From NCBI GenBank assembly GCA_963708725.1, contig CAVPTL010000002.1, forward strand, positions 62,001-126,000: a DNA stretch of 64,000 nt. Reading direction: 5' to 3'. The notes beneath the pieces were generated by a model. The model did not search any database, was not told where the DNA came from, and was given only the letters and a program-made list of their open reading frames with translations. A program made the position numbers and the translations under genes. Of the stretch, positions 25,399-33,951 are shown piece by piece. Within the stretch, counting starts at the first letter, position 1; every line of letters starts with the position of its first letter. Source of the DNA: CAVPTL01 sp963708725 (GTDB lineage: Bacteria > Actinomycetota > Thermoleophilia > Gaiellales > JAICJC01).

Positions 25399-25434
25399 CA
25401 GCCCTCCCCCGCAGTCGCATCTCGACGATCTCGC

Positions 25435-25908
25435 TCAGTCTCCGGCAAGCCACCGCTCGAGCTTATCGGTGAGCACGACCTCGTAGTCGAGGCGCCGGAG
25501 CTGGTCGGGCGTGACGGTGAGGCCCCGTGCCTGGGCGAGGCCGGCGAGCCATGTCCACGGGTGGGCCTCGAGCTGTGCCTCCTCGTCGTCATCTGGGAGC
25601 ACCGTTGTCAGCACCGACTCCGTGATGCTCTCGGCCGTTCCCCGGTGATCAGTCGACACCACCCGCCCACCCGGGCCGAGCAGCGGACTCACCGTGAACC
25701 CGCGGTCCTGATGCAACAGCACGCAGCGACCGTCCTGGAGTCGAACGAACTCGCTGACCGAGAAGCTCTTGGAACCCGGCTGCGCGGGAGGGGGAGGGCG
25801 CAGGTCGCAGATGGCTCCGATACCCACGACCCGACCATCCGGCACTGGCCCCAGCGGCGGCTGCGGTTTGCGCGCACCCGGATACGGACTCCAACCGCTG
25901 GAGGGCAT
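25435..25908 (-). CDS. Hypothetical protein, possibly leaderless
   Basis: The 157-residue soluble protein has a Pro-rich N-terminal region (residues 8-45) and an acidic stretch PDDDEEAQLEAHPW before the helical C-terminus. I recognise no family. Upstream on the minus strand there is no ribosome binding site. Instead TATAGAAT lies 5 bases before the ATG, as expected for a -10 element of a leaderless mRNA. Confidence 0.65.
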   Translation of the reverse strand: MPSSGWSPYPGARKPQPPLGPVPDGRVVGIGAICDLRPPPPAQPGSKSFSVSEFVRLQDGRCVLLHQDRGFTVSPLLGPGGRVVSTDHRGTAESITESVLTTVLPDDDEEAQLEAHPWTWLAGLAQARGLTVTPDQLRRLDYEVVLTDKLERWLAGD

Positions 25909-25941
25909 GGGAAATTCTATACCAACCGGTCCGGAGCTGAA

Positions 25942-27594
25942 CTACTTCACCGAGAAGCTGGAGGAACCGATCCCGACCCCGTTGGGATGCCTGTGCGAGT
26001 ACCCGTACACGTAGATCGTGTACGTCTGGCCGTGCCGGAGATGGCGGGGCGCGCCGTTGTGACGCCAGCTCGCAGGCACCTTGTACTGAGAGATGGTCGT
26101 AACCTTTGACCACAGCTGGATCTGCACGCCGTGGTTATAGATCCGAAGTGCATAGCCGGTCGCGCCGGGTACCGGCGTCCAGTCGATCAGCGGGGTGGTG
26201 CCCGGGATCCGGGCACCTCGCTGCGGCTTGCACACACGTCCCGTGCGGAGGTTGAGCACGCGGGGCGCGGAGTACACCACCTGCTTGACGCCGCGGAATC
26301 TGTACTGGGCATAGATGGCGTAGTGGTAGGTGTGAAACTGCGTCAGGTGCCGCTCCTGCCGCAGGCCTGTTCCGGTGCGCCGGATACGTGTCCCGTCGTG
26401 GGGGTTTCGAGGGAGGTGGTTCGCGTTTCGAACGATCCAGCTTCCGGACACTCCGGTGGGGAGTGTCCACTGGAGTGTCGCGGTGGTGCACCCGACCGCA
26501 CCGTGGAAGTTGGTGAACGCCGGCGGATGCTTGCCGGTGCCGGTGAGTGCGAGCGTCTGCGGCGAATCGGGCGCCGAATCGGCAACCGCGATCCCCACGT
26601 CCTGTTGGCCGACGGCGGTGGCGGTATAGACGACCGAGAAGTTGCACGTGGAGTTGGCGGGGACGGTCGACCCGGAGCAGCCGTCGCCGGTCACCTTGAA
26701 TGCGCCGGTGTTGCCCGAGACGTTCGCAAACGCCTGTGCGTGGAGGGTCAGCGGCACCGAGTCCTGGTTGTGGAGCGTGAACTGGACCGGCCCGCCGGGT
26801 TTCCCCACGATCGATGTCCCGTAGTCGTAGGGGGTGGGTGTGAACGTCACGAACGAGGACAGTCCAGTGCCGCTCAGATTCGCGGTCTGCGTCGAATGGG
26901 CCACTCTGCCCGCGTCGTCGGTGATTGTTATCACCGAGGCGTACGCCGACGGTTGCGCCGGAGCGAACGTGACGCCGACAGTGCAGTTGTTTCCGGCGGC
27001 GACCGTCGACTGGCTGCAGTGGTCGTTCGAGAAGGCAAACGCCGATCCCCCCGTCTTGGCGACGGTGGTGATGTGCAGCGCAGCGTTGCCAGTGTTGGTA
27101 ACCGTGAGCGTCGCCGACTTGCTTGCGCCGGTTTTGACAGTGCCAAAGGCGATGTCGTTGACACTGACGGCGGGTGTGGGCACGGTGGCAGTACCGTTGA
27201 GCTCGGAAACGTCGCTCTGGATGCTGCCTCCGTCAAAGGCGACGCCGATGCGTGCGTTCCTTGGCCCGGCCGGTCCCACCGGCGAGAACGTGACCCCCAG
27301 ATCGCATGAATCGTTTGGACTGCCCGTCGGGCTCAGTACCACGCCGCTGCAGTTGTTGGTCGCGACCGAGAATTGGGCGGGATTCGTACCACCCTTGGAC
27401 AGAGAGTTGATCGTATGCGCGGTGTGGGTGTGGTTCACGATCGACACCGTCGTGGCGCTGCTGGTGGTGCCCACGGCCACGCTCCCGAAGCTCGGATCGT
27501 TCGCCGAGAACGTCCCACCGGTGGTCGCGACCGCACCGGGCACGAACGCCAGCGCAAGCAGGATTGGTGCGGCGATGATCAGGCGAGTTCGCAT
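25942..27594 (-). CDS. Secreted ASH/choice-of-anchor-D repeat protein
   Basis: The ATG at 27594 overlaps the previous stop by one base (TGATG). The 550-residue protein has a signal peptide (residues 1-24) and three ASH-like Ig repeats: DPSFGSVAVGTTSSATTVSIVN, DIAFGTVKTGASKSATLTVTN and PYDYGTSIVGKPGGPVQFTLHN, each closing with CTVGVTF or CNFSVVY-type strands. A C-terminal Fn3-like domain follows (GCTTATLQWTLP, then ATGYALRIYNHG). It is probably a cell-surface or matrix protein. The frame runs upstream to 28074 but that part is antisense noise. Confidence 0.82.
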   Translation of the reverse strand: MRTRLIIAAPILLALAFVPGAVATTGGTFSANDPSFGSVAVGTTSSATTVSIVNHTHTAHTINSLSKGGTNPAQFSVATNNCSGVVLSPTGSPNDSCDLGVTFSPVGPAGPRNARIGVAFDGGSIQSDVSELNGTATVPTPAVSVNDIAFGTVKTGASKSATLTVTNTGNAALHITTVAKTGGSAFAFSNDHCSQSTVAAGNNCTVGVTFAPAQPSAYASVITITDDAGRVAHSTQTANLSGTGLSSFVTFTPTPYDYGTSIVGKPGGPVQFTLHNQDSVPLTLHAQAFANVSGNTGAFKVTGDGCSGSTVPANSTCNFSVVYTATAVGQQDVGIAVADSAPDSPQTLALTGTGKHPPAFTNFHGAVGCTTATLQWTLPTGVSGSWIVRNANHLPRNPHDGTRIRRTGTGLRQERHLTQFHTYHYAIYAQYRFRGVKQVVYSAPRVLNLRTGRVCKPQRGARIPGTTPLIDWTPVPGATGYALRIYNHGVQIQLWSKVTTISQYKVPASWRHNGAPRHLRHGQTYTIYVYGYSHRHPNGVGIGSSSFSVK

Positions 27595-28589
27595 CAGACC
27601 GACAGCGCCGCCGCGATTATCAGCACCAGCCCGACAACGGCGATCGCCACCGGAATCACAAGCGCCGCGGTGGCATGTCCGCCGATGGCCATGCGACCAC
27701 CGCGAGGCGTCTGGCCGTAGTGCCAGTCGTCTCCGCGGTTGATCTGGCGCACGACGAGGAATGCCATCACCGTGAGCAGCAGGACACCCAGTGCGATGGC
27801 ACCCACCACGTTTGCGAGCGACGAGCTCACGATCGGCGGCGTTGGCGATGATGGCACTGGCGCGACCACGTCGTTTGACCTGGCGGCGGACAGATGGGTG
27901 TCGAAGCGATCGAGCGCGAACACCGAGTAGCAGGAGGACGTCCCGGGTACCGCGCTGCGGTCGGTTGCGACGCGGTGCGTGGTGCGTGCGACCGCACGGC
28001 CGGCAGTGATGGCGTTCGGGCAGCTCGGCCCGGCGCGGACAACGTAGGCGGTGGCGCCTGGGGACGGGTTCCACGAGAGGCTGATCCGGTCAGAAGCCGC
28101 GACCGCCGTGACCTTGGTGACCCGTGGCGGGGGGCTTGCCAGCGCCGTGCGAGTCGCAGATGCGACGCCGTGGCGCCCCTCCGCGAAGACCGTGTAGCAG
28201 TATCTCGCCCCCGGCTGCACCTGGGAGTCAACCTGGCTGGACCGAAGGGCACTCCCGCCGATGCCGACTCCCGCGTCGGAACGAGCGGGACAACGGCCGC
28301 CCACCCCACGGCGAACGATCACCCCGGTGATCGACGCACTCGGCACGTCCCAGCGAACCACGATCGCGCCCGGCCTGTTCGTCACGACCAGCGAGGTGAC
28401 CGCCGCCGGTGTGGGGAGGCTCGCGTGAGGTTGCCCGCCGCTACCCGTCTGGGGTGCGGTCGTTGTGTTCCCAGAACCGGCGGTGGGAGGCGGGGGAACC
28501 GGCGGCGCCGCCTGTGCCACGCCGGCAGGGCCGATTGCAGCTGCCGCGACAGCCAACAGTGCGACGTGCGTTCCGCGGACCCGTGTCAC
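27594..28589 (-). CDS. Exported Fn3-domain protein with C-terminal membrane anchor
   Basis: The GTG at 28589 is preceded by AGGAGAAGAGG and opens directly into a signal peptide (VTRVRGTHVALL to VAQAAPP). The 331-residue protein has a Pro/Thr-rich linker, two Fn3-like domains (TNRPGAIVVRWDVPSASITGVIVRR; AASDRISLSWNPSPGATAYVVR) and two hydrophobic segments near the C-terminus (about residues 255-277 and 308-330). It is coupled to the ASH-repeat gene by TGATG, so the two probably act together at the cell surface. An ATG at 28619 is possible but has no ribosome binding site. Confidence 0.78.
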   Translation of the reverse strand: MTRVRGTHVALLAVAAAAIGPAGVAQAAPPVPPPPTAGSGNTTTAPQTGSGGQPHASLPTPAAVTSLVVTNRPGAIVVRWDVPSASITGVIVRRGVGGRCPARSDAGVGIGGSALRSSQVDSQVQPGARYCYTVFAEGRHGVASATRTALASPPPRVTKVTAVAASDRISLSWNPSPGATAYVVRAGPSCPNAITAGRAVARTTHRVATDRSAVPGTSSCYSVFALDRFDTHLSAARSNDVVAPVPSSPTPPIVSSSLANVVGAIALGVLLLTVMAFLVVRQINRGDDWHYGQTPRGGRMAIGGHATAALVIPVAIAVVGLVLIIAAALSV

Positions 28590-28744
28590 CGGTGCCTCTT
28601 CTCCTGCTCGGTTGACCATTACCGCCGTGAGAAGTTGTCGACGTGGTTCCTTCAGACGAGCTCCACCACTTCGCCCCGGACAGGTCAATCTCCTGCTCGG
28701 CCACCGACATCCCTCAGTTGCGCGTCACGCGAGCAGTCAAGCGC

Positions 28745-29383
28745 TCAGCGAAGAGCCTGATCGAACCGTGGGTCGTCGCGTACCGCGGTGAGGTCGTCGT
28801 CTCTGCGTGCGTCCTCGCGGAACCGTGGGAACAGCTCGACGGATCGCCGGAGGTGAACGAACGTCTCGTCGCCGGTGTCGCCCGCGAGCGTTGCAAAGCA
28901 CGCGTAGTTGTAATGCAGGGCGGCGTGGTCTGGCATGCGCTCGAGGGCAGCGCGGACCGATTCCAGCGCGTCTGCATACCGCTCTTCACGGTAGGCCGTC
29001 ATCGATTCGCTGTGGAGCGGCCACGCATCACCCCAGTCGATCCCCTGGTATGCCTCGCCGGGTGTTCCGCCGACAATGAGGACGGTTCCGTCACCGGTCG
29101 CCTTGCGCCGCGACTCCGGCCCGATGAACACGAGCGTTCCTGGCGAGGCGTCAACCGCCTCGCCGTCGACCTCGAAGGTCACCTTGCCATCGAGCACGAC
29201 GTACAGCTCCTCCTGGCCCGACCCGGCCTCGTCGTGCTCACCGACCACCGTGCCGTCCTCGCTCGGCGTGAAGGCGTTGATCCCAAACGCGTGGATCCCG
29301 AAGTACTCGCGCACGGGAATGTCCCTGCCGCGTCGCTCGAGGTCGTCGAGGTGCGCGACTTTCCAGTTCGGCTTGTCGTTCAT
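28745..29383 (-). CDS. Cupin-domain protein with TPR-like C-terminus
   Basis: The 212-residue protein has a cupin barrel: the first motif region has GEHDEAGSGQEELYVVLDGKVTFEVDG, and later PGTLVFIGPESRRKATG. The metal His/Glu set is partly changed. A C-terminal helical pair (residues ~130-200, including RYADALESVRAALERMPDHAALHYNYACFATLAG) looks like TPR. GGAGGTGATCGG precedes the ATG. It is likely a small-molecule-binding or stress protein; no reaction can be assigned. Confidence 0.8.
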   Translation of the reverse strand: MNDKPNWKVAHLDDLERRGRDIPVREYFGIHAFGINAFTPSEDGTVVGEHDEAGSGQEELYVVLDGKVTFEVDGEAVDASPGTLVFIGPESRRKATGDGTVLIVGGTPGEAYQGIDWGDAWPLHSESMTAYREERYADALESVRAALERMPDHAALHYNYACFATLAGDTGDETFVHLRRSVELFPRFREDARRDDDLTAVRDDPRFDQALR

Positions 29384-29407
29384 CCGATCACCTCCGTACC
29401 ACGCACA

Positions 29408-30724
29408 CTAGTCCGACACACCACGACCGGCGGGCCGTTGGAGTCCAAGCAGGTTGCGCAGCGTGGGGCCCTCGTAGGCCTGCCGAAAGAGCCCCCGACT
29501 CTGCAGAATCGGCACGACGCCCTCGACGAACAGCTCGAGATCCTCGGGCACGCCCGCCGGCTGGAGCGTGAACCCGTCGCTCGCCCGGGCTTCGACCCAC
29601 TCTCCGATCATGTCGGCAAGCTGCTCTGGCGTTCCGGTGAACTCCAACCCGCCCGGCAGGCCGGTAAACGTCTGGGCGAGCTCGCCGAACGGCAGCCCGG
29701 TCTCGAGCGCGCGATCGACGATGAATCTGGCAAAGCTCGTATTGGAGGCGCTCGCGGCCAGCTCGGGAGTCAGCGGCCGGGCGGGGTCGATCTGCTCGTG
29801 GTCGAGACCGGCGTTACCGGCCAGGTTGCGCCAGCGAAACTCCGAGTCGACGCTCTGCTCGAGCAGGCGGCGGCGCTCGGCGGCCTCCGCCTCGGTGCCT
29901 CCCAGCACGAACCCAAGCCCGGGGAGGATCAGCACCTCACCGATCCGGCGGCCGTGATCGGCCCCGGCGGCATCGATCTTCGCGCGGAATTCGACCCCAG
30001 CCTGGATCGACGTCTGCGGTGTGAAGACGACATCGGCGATCCGGCCGGCCAGGCCGACTCCCGCCGGCGACGAGCCGGCCTGCGCGAGCACCGGGTGACC
30101 CTGCGGCGGCCGCGGGATCGTCAGCGGCCCGGTCACGTCGTAGTACTCGCCGTGGAAATCGATCGGGTGGATGCGCTCACTGTTGGCCCACACCCCGGTG
30201 GTGGGGTCGCCGACCAGCGCGCCGTCCTCCCAGCTGTCCCAGAGTTGCCGGACGACATCGACGAACTCGCCGGCACGGGCATACCGGCTGTCGTGTTCGG
30301 TCAGGGCGCCCTGGCCGAAGTTGCCGGCCGCCTTCGGGTCATAGGTGGTGACGACGTTCCAGCCGGCCCGGCCGCCGCTGATGTGATCCAACGTCGCCAG
30401 CCGCCGGGCCAGGTCAAACGGCGAGCTGAACGTGGTCGACGCCGTCGCGATCAGACCGATCCGGGTGGTGGTCATCGCCAGCGCCGCCAGTACCAGCAGC
30501 GGATCCTGATACGGCTGCGGAAACGCCCGCACCCGGTGGGGCGAGATCGCCAGCCGGTCGGCGAAGAACACCGCGTCGAGCAATCCGCGTTCGGCCAGCG
30601 CAGCTCCCCGCACCAGACGTTGCATGCCGATTGGATCGCCGGCATCGTGCTCGTGCAGGCGCCAGCCGGCCTCGTGATAGCCGTCGGGTGTCAGAAAGAC
30701 GATGAAGTGTGCGTGACGCTGCAA
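29408..30724 (-). CDS. LLM-class flavin-dependent monooxygenase (NtaA/SnaA/DszA family)
   Basis: The 438-residue protein matches the nitrilotriacetate monooxygenase group: DAVFFADRL, TASTTFSSPFDLARRLATLDHISGGRAGWNVVTTYDPKAAGNFG, FHGEYYDVTGPL, PQGHPVLAQAGSSPAG. These FMNH2-dependent enzymes use O2 and need a separate reductase; the next gene, a nitroreductase, may serve or simply adjoin. The reading frame opens with TTG at 30724, with TGGAG 8 bases upstream. No other good start lies nearby. Confidence 0.92.
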   Translation of the reverse strand: MQRHAHFIVFLTPDGYHEAGWRLHEHDAGDPIGMQRLVRGAALAERGLLDAVFFADRLAISPHRVRAFPQPYQDPLLVLAALAMTTTRIGLIATASTTFSSPFDLARRLATLDHISGGRAGWNVVTTYDPKAAGNFGQGALTEHDSRYARAGEFVDVVRQLWDSWEDGALVGDPTTGVWANSERIHPIDFHGEYYDVTGPLTIPRPPQGHPVLAQAGSSPAGVGLAGRIADVVFTPQTSIQAGVEFRAKIDAAGADHGRRIGEVLILPGLGFVLGGTEAEAAERRRLLEQSVDSEFRWRNLAGNAGLDHEQIDPARPLTPELAASASNTSFARFIVDRALETGLPFGELAQTFTGLPGGLEFTGTPEQLADMIGEWVEARASDGFTLQPAGVPEDLELFVEGVVPILQSRGLFRQAYEGPTLRNLLGLQRPAGRGVSD

Positions 30725-30767
30725 GGCGGCTCCAGACCGAAACGGTATCTCTCCGTCGGGACGGCCG

Positions 30768-31379
30768 CTACCACCGGTTCCAGTGGGTGACGTCGGCGAC
30801 GGCCTTGCGTTTGGCCGGGCGGAAGTCCTGTCCCTTGTAGTAGGCGACGGGGATCAGTCCAGCCTGCATGTACTCGTCATACGGGATGCCCAGCAGGTCA
30901 GCTGCCTCTCGCTCGAGGTCGAGGTGGTACGTCGTCCAGACGGTGCCGAGACCGCGCACGCGAGCGGCAAGCATGAAGCTCCAGGTGGCCGGCAGGATCG
31001 ATCCCCAGATCGCTGCCTGGTCGGCGACCGAGGCACGCTCGGTGCGGCCGGGTATGCAGGGGATGACCAACACCGGCACGTCTTGCAGATGCTGGGTCAG
31101 GTAATCGGAGGAGCTCAGGTCGTCGTCGGGTTGGTCGAACCCGGCTTCGGGGACTCCGGCTGCTCGGCGGTAGATCTCGGCCAGTCCCTGGCGCAGCCCA
31201 GGGTCGGTGACGACGACGAACTCCCAGTCCTGCCCGTTCGACGAGGTCGGGGCCTGGAGAGCTATGCGCAGACACTCTTCGATCACCTCGGCGCTGACCG
31301 GCCGCTCGAGGTCGAGGCGCTTTCGGACTGCCCGAGTGGTCGCAAGAACGTGGTCGACGGTCATGGCGTCTGCGCTCAT
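30768..31379 (-). CDS. Nitroreductase-family flavoprotein
   Basis: This 203-residue FMN protein has TTRAVRKRLDLERPVSAEVIEECLRIALQAPTSSNGQ, WEFVVVTDP, IWGSILPATWSFMLAARVRGLGTVWTT and a C-terminal KRKAVADVTHW, all typical of the nitroreductase fold. It likely reduces small organic electron acceptors with NAD(P)H. It is only 7 bases downstream of the DUF4389 gene, so the two are probably co-transcribed. In mycobacteria related proteins belong to the dormancy regulon, but no such link is shown here. Confidence 0.9.
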   Translation of the reverse strand: MSADAMTVDHVLATTRAVRKRLDLERPVSAEVIEECLRIALQAPTSSNGQDWEFVVVTDPGLRQGLAEIYRRAAGVPEAGFDQPDDDLSSSDYLTQHLQDVPVLVIPCIPGRTERASVADQAAIWGSILPATWSFMLAARVRGLGTVWTTYHLDLEREAADLLGIPYDEYMQAGLIPVAYYKGQDFRPAKRKAVADVTHWNRW

Positions 31380-31386
31380 CCTCGCC

Positions 31387-32046
31387 TCACGGCTCGAAGC
31401 TGAAGGGCGGGTACCTGTCGGTGGTCAGAATGAAGGCGTATGCCTCGACCCGAAGGCTCCAGCGAAAGACGCCGACCACGAAGTTGAACGCCCCGCGCGG
31501 ATATTTGCCTGTGAAGAGGATCGCAAACCAGACGAAGATCAGCGTAAAGAAGAGGGCGATGCCCAGGACGAGCAGGATGATGTAGTGCGGGATCGCCAAA
31601 AGCCACTTGATCAACGGCAGGCCGCGCGACAGCTGGGCGGCGTCGGGCCGGTCGAGGTCGAGGTGCACCGACTGCTCCTCGTCGGTGGAGGGGTACTGGT
31701 CATCCATCAGCGCGAAATAGGCGGCGACCCGCGTCGAGAACCGCGTGAGCTCGAGGTTCCAGTCAAACCACCAGCCGGGATACTTCTTGCGAAAGAGCAA
31801 CATCACGACCACCGGCAGGAACAGGATTCCCGCGGAGGTGGTGGCCACGGTCGTCGTGGTCGAGCCGTTGAAGTGGGTGGTGTGGATATAGCTGCCCTGA
31901 AGCAGTTCGAGCACGAACGCGATGGGGATCACCCAAAGGATCCGAAAGAACGAGGACACCCGGTCGAGCTGGCGGTCGGGGTAGTCGATCTCGAGGCGCG
32001 CGGGGTACTCATTTGGTGTGGTGGCCGGTGATGAGGGGGGTTCCAT
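31387..32046 (-). CDS. DUF4389 membrane protein
   Basis: From the ATG at 32046 the protein has 219 residues. Hydrophobic segments around 34-50, 70-88 and 158-190 are joined by the DUF4389 sequence YPARLEIDYPDRQLDRVSSFFR and the ending RWSLRVEAYAFILTTDRYPPFSFE. The family is a widespread actinobacterial membrane protein of unknown role. A nitroreductase gene follows after 7 bases. Confidence 0.85.
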   Translation of the reverse strand: MEPPSSPATTPNEYPARLEIDYPDRQLDRVSSFFRILWVIPIAFVLELLQGSYIHTTHFNGSTTTTVATTSAGILFLPVVVMLLFRKKYPGWWFDWNLELTRFSTRVAAYFALMDDQYPSTDEEQSVHLDLDRPDAAQLSRGLPLIKWLLAIPHYIILLVLGIALFFTLIFVWFAILFTGKYPRGAFNFVVGVFRWSLRVEAYAFILTTDRYPPFSFEP

Positions 32047-32089
32047 ACCCACCAGTTCGCCTTCTCTCTGCCACACTCCTGTAGCCGGC

Positions 32090-32761
32090 TCACCGGGGGA
32101 ACATCTTCCAGTGCCCTTCGGAGACGACTTCGACGGTGCCGCCGGTCACTTTGATGGCGGTCTGGTCGTCGATCGCATACGAGGGACAATCGATGTCAGC
32201 CGCCCATTTCTCTGCGTTGGACATGGTGTTCTCTGGCAAGGCTTCGTGATCCAGGTGCGGGAAGATCGAGAAGTCGACGACTCCCAGGGTCCTGTCGGTC
32301 GCTGTGGGTGGTGTCCAGCTGACGAAGTCCTCGCCGATCCGCGGGGTCATCACCATGCTTCCGGCGCTCATTCCCACCCAGACCATCTCTGGTAGCGACG
32401 GCAGGAGATCGGCCAACCCGGACTCACGCATCCAATGCGAGAGGTATGTCGCGTCTCCTCCATCCACCAGCAGGACGTCGGCCTCTCGTACCCACGGAAC
32501 CCAGCGCTGCTCGCCGATGGTGGGCAACGCGGTGAGCTCGAGTAGACCCACCGACTTCCAGCCGAGGTTGCACATCGGGGCTGGGGAGTGGCCGGAAACG
32601 AAGCGCCATGCCGAGGCGGGTGTGCACTGGGGGTGGCCGTACCCCGCCGTTGGGATACACAGGGCGCTGGAGTCGGCGATCGGCTTGTCCAGCAGGTCGA
32701 CCAGCGCATCGAGGATGCTCGCGTTCGAGACGCCGCCGGATGTGAGAAGAAGCTTCAACAT
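32090..32761 (-). CDS. Type 1 glutamine amidotransferase-like (peptidase E, S51) protein
   Basis: The 223-residue protein has the S51 pattern: LLLTSGGVSN, ADVLLVDGGDATYLSHWM, VGMSAGSMVMTP with the nucleophile Ser in GMSAGS, and FPHLDHEALP with the later His. Peptidase E cleaves Asp-X dipeptides in the cytoplasm. The gene stands apart from neighbours and diverges from the iron permease gene. Confidence 0.85.
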   Translation of the reverse strand: MLKLLLTSGGVSNASILDALVDLLDKPIADSSALCIPTAGYGHPQCTPASAWRFVSGHSPAPMCNLGWKSVGLLELTALPTIGEQRWVPWVREADVLLVDGGDATYLSHWMRESGLADLLPSLPEMVWVGMSAGSMVMTPRIGEDFVSWTPPTATDRTLGVVDFSIFPHLDHEALPENTMSNAEKWAADIDCPSYAIDDQTAIKVTGGTVEVVSEGHWKMFPR

Positions 32762-32879
32762 GCCTCCCGGTTCGGGTGTCAGGGGTGTGATCTACAGACC
32801 GTCGGGCATCGCGAAACTCATCGACCCTGGGGGCGGGGAGGTGATCTGCACGGCCGCAACGCCGGTTGGCGTTTGACAG

Positions 32880-32925
32880 CTTAGGGCACCCTAACTACCA
32901 TCTTGTCCGCTTAGGTTTACCTTAG
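32880..32925. promoter_or_regulatory. Tandem iron-box-like inverted repeats upstream of EfeU
   Basis: Two similar elements start 30 bases apart: CTTAGGGCACCCTAAC (32880-32895; a perfect 14-base core TTAGGG-CA-CCCTAA) and CTTAGGTTTACCTTAG (32910-32925; one mismatch between arms). They resemble half-sites of the actinobacterial DtxR/IdeR iron box, with closer arm spacing. They lie 15 and 45 bases before the GTG of the iron permease gene, suggesting iron-dependent repression. Confidence 0.55.
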
Positions 32926-32940
32926 TCTGGGGGAGTTCTG

Positions 32941-33951
32941 GTGACGTTCACGGCGAGGCACCGCTGGGTTTTGATCACGCTTTCCGCGGTTCTCGTGGGG
33001 GTCATCGCCCTGCAGGCGCTGGACGGGGGAGTGGCCGATCCCACCGGCACGCGGCTCTCGCCGACCTCCGCTGCCTTCAACAGCGGCCTCCTGGTATTCC
33101 GCGAGGGGCTGGAATCGATCCTCGTGCTGGCCGCGATCACCGCGGGCTTTCGCGGGGCGAACCAGCGCTTGCGCCGCCCGATCGCGATCGGCGTTTCGGC
33201 CGCGCTGGGCGCCACCGTACTCACCTGGTTTGCGGCGGTGTGGCTGCTTGGTCATGTCTCAGCGCGGGCTCTCGACATCCAGGCGGCCACCGGGCTGGTG
33301 GCGATCATCGTGCTTTTGGTGATCACCAACTGGTTCTTTCATCGGGTGTACTGGACTGGCTGGATCAGCCATCAGAATCAGACCAAGCGACGGGTGCTGG
33401 AGTCCGACTCATCGCGCACCGTCTACCGCGGCCTTCTGCTGCTGGGCTTTGCCAGCGTCTACCGCGAAGGCTTCGAGATCGTGCTGTTCCTTCAGAACAT
33501 GCGGCTCGCCTACGGCGCGACGGTCATCCTGCCCGGCATCGCCATTGCGGCGGTGCTCGTGGCGATCGTCGGCGCGATCACCTTTCTCAACCACCGCCGC
33601 CTGCCGTACAAGCGGATGCTGGTCGTCACCGGCGTCCTGCTCGGCGTCGTTTTGGTCGTGATGGTCGGCGAGCAGGTGCAGGAGATGCAGCAGGCGGGTT
33701 GGATCTCGACCACACCCATCAACGTGGCGTTCCCCGCGTGGCTCGGTACGTGGTTTGCGACCTTCCCGAACGTGGAAGGCGTTACCGCGGAGTTGGCCGC
33801 CGCCGTTCTGGTGCTCGGATCGTATTTCCTGGCGGGCGAGCTTCGATTCCGACGACCGCGGCGACGCGGCGAGCTTGCCCGTCGACAGACGTCGGCACCG
33901 AAGGCGTCGGCAGCCAGGTGCTGGCTAGACGCCCGCAGCCACACGAGCTAG
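32941..33951 (+). CDS. efeU: FTR1/EfeU-family high-affinity iron permease
   Basis: The 336-residue protein has seven or so membrane segments and both FTR1 signature motifs: REGLE (residues 54-58) and REGFE (175-179), which bind iron during transport. No EfeO (cupredoxin) or EfeB (peroxidase) gene is adjacent, so this is a single-gene FTR1 locus or uses partners elsewhere. It starts with GTG. The two iron-box-like sites upstream indicate iron control. Its stop overlaps the stop of the convergent hydrolase in CTAG. Confidence 0.88.
   Translation: MTFTARHRWVLITLSAVLVGVIALQALDGGVADPTGTRLSPTSAAFNSGLLVFREGLESILVLAAITAGFRGANQRLRRPIAIGVSAALGATVLTWFAAVWLLGHVSARALDIQAATGLVAIIVLLVITNWFFHRVYWTGWISHQNQTKRRVLESDSSRTVYRGLLLLGFASVYREGFEIVLFLQNMRLAYGATVILPGIAIAAVLVAIVGAITFLNHRRLPYKRMLVVTGVLLGVVLVVMVGEQVQEMQQAGWISTTPINVAFPAWLGTWFATFPNVEGVTAELAAAVLVLGSYFLAGELRFRRPRRRGELARRQTSAPKASAARCWLDARSHTS

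Noticed and set aside
28643..30790. A 715-codon open frame on the plus strand
   Set aside because: It lies antisense to the cupin and flavin monooxygenase genes, whose sequences match known families. The open frame is a product of high-GC codon use.
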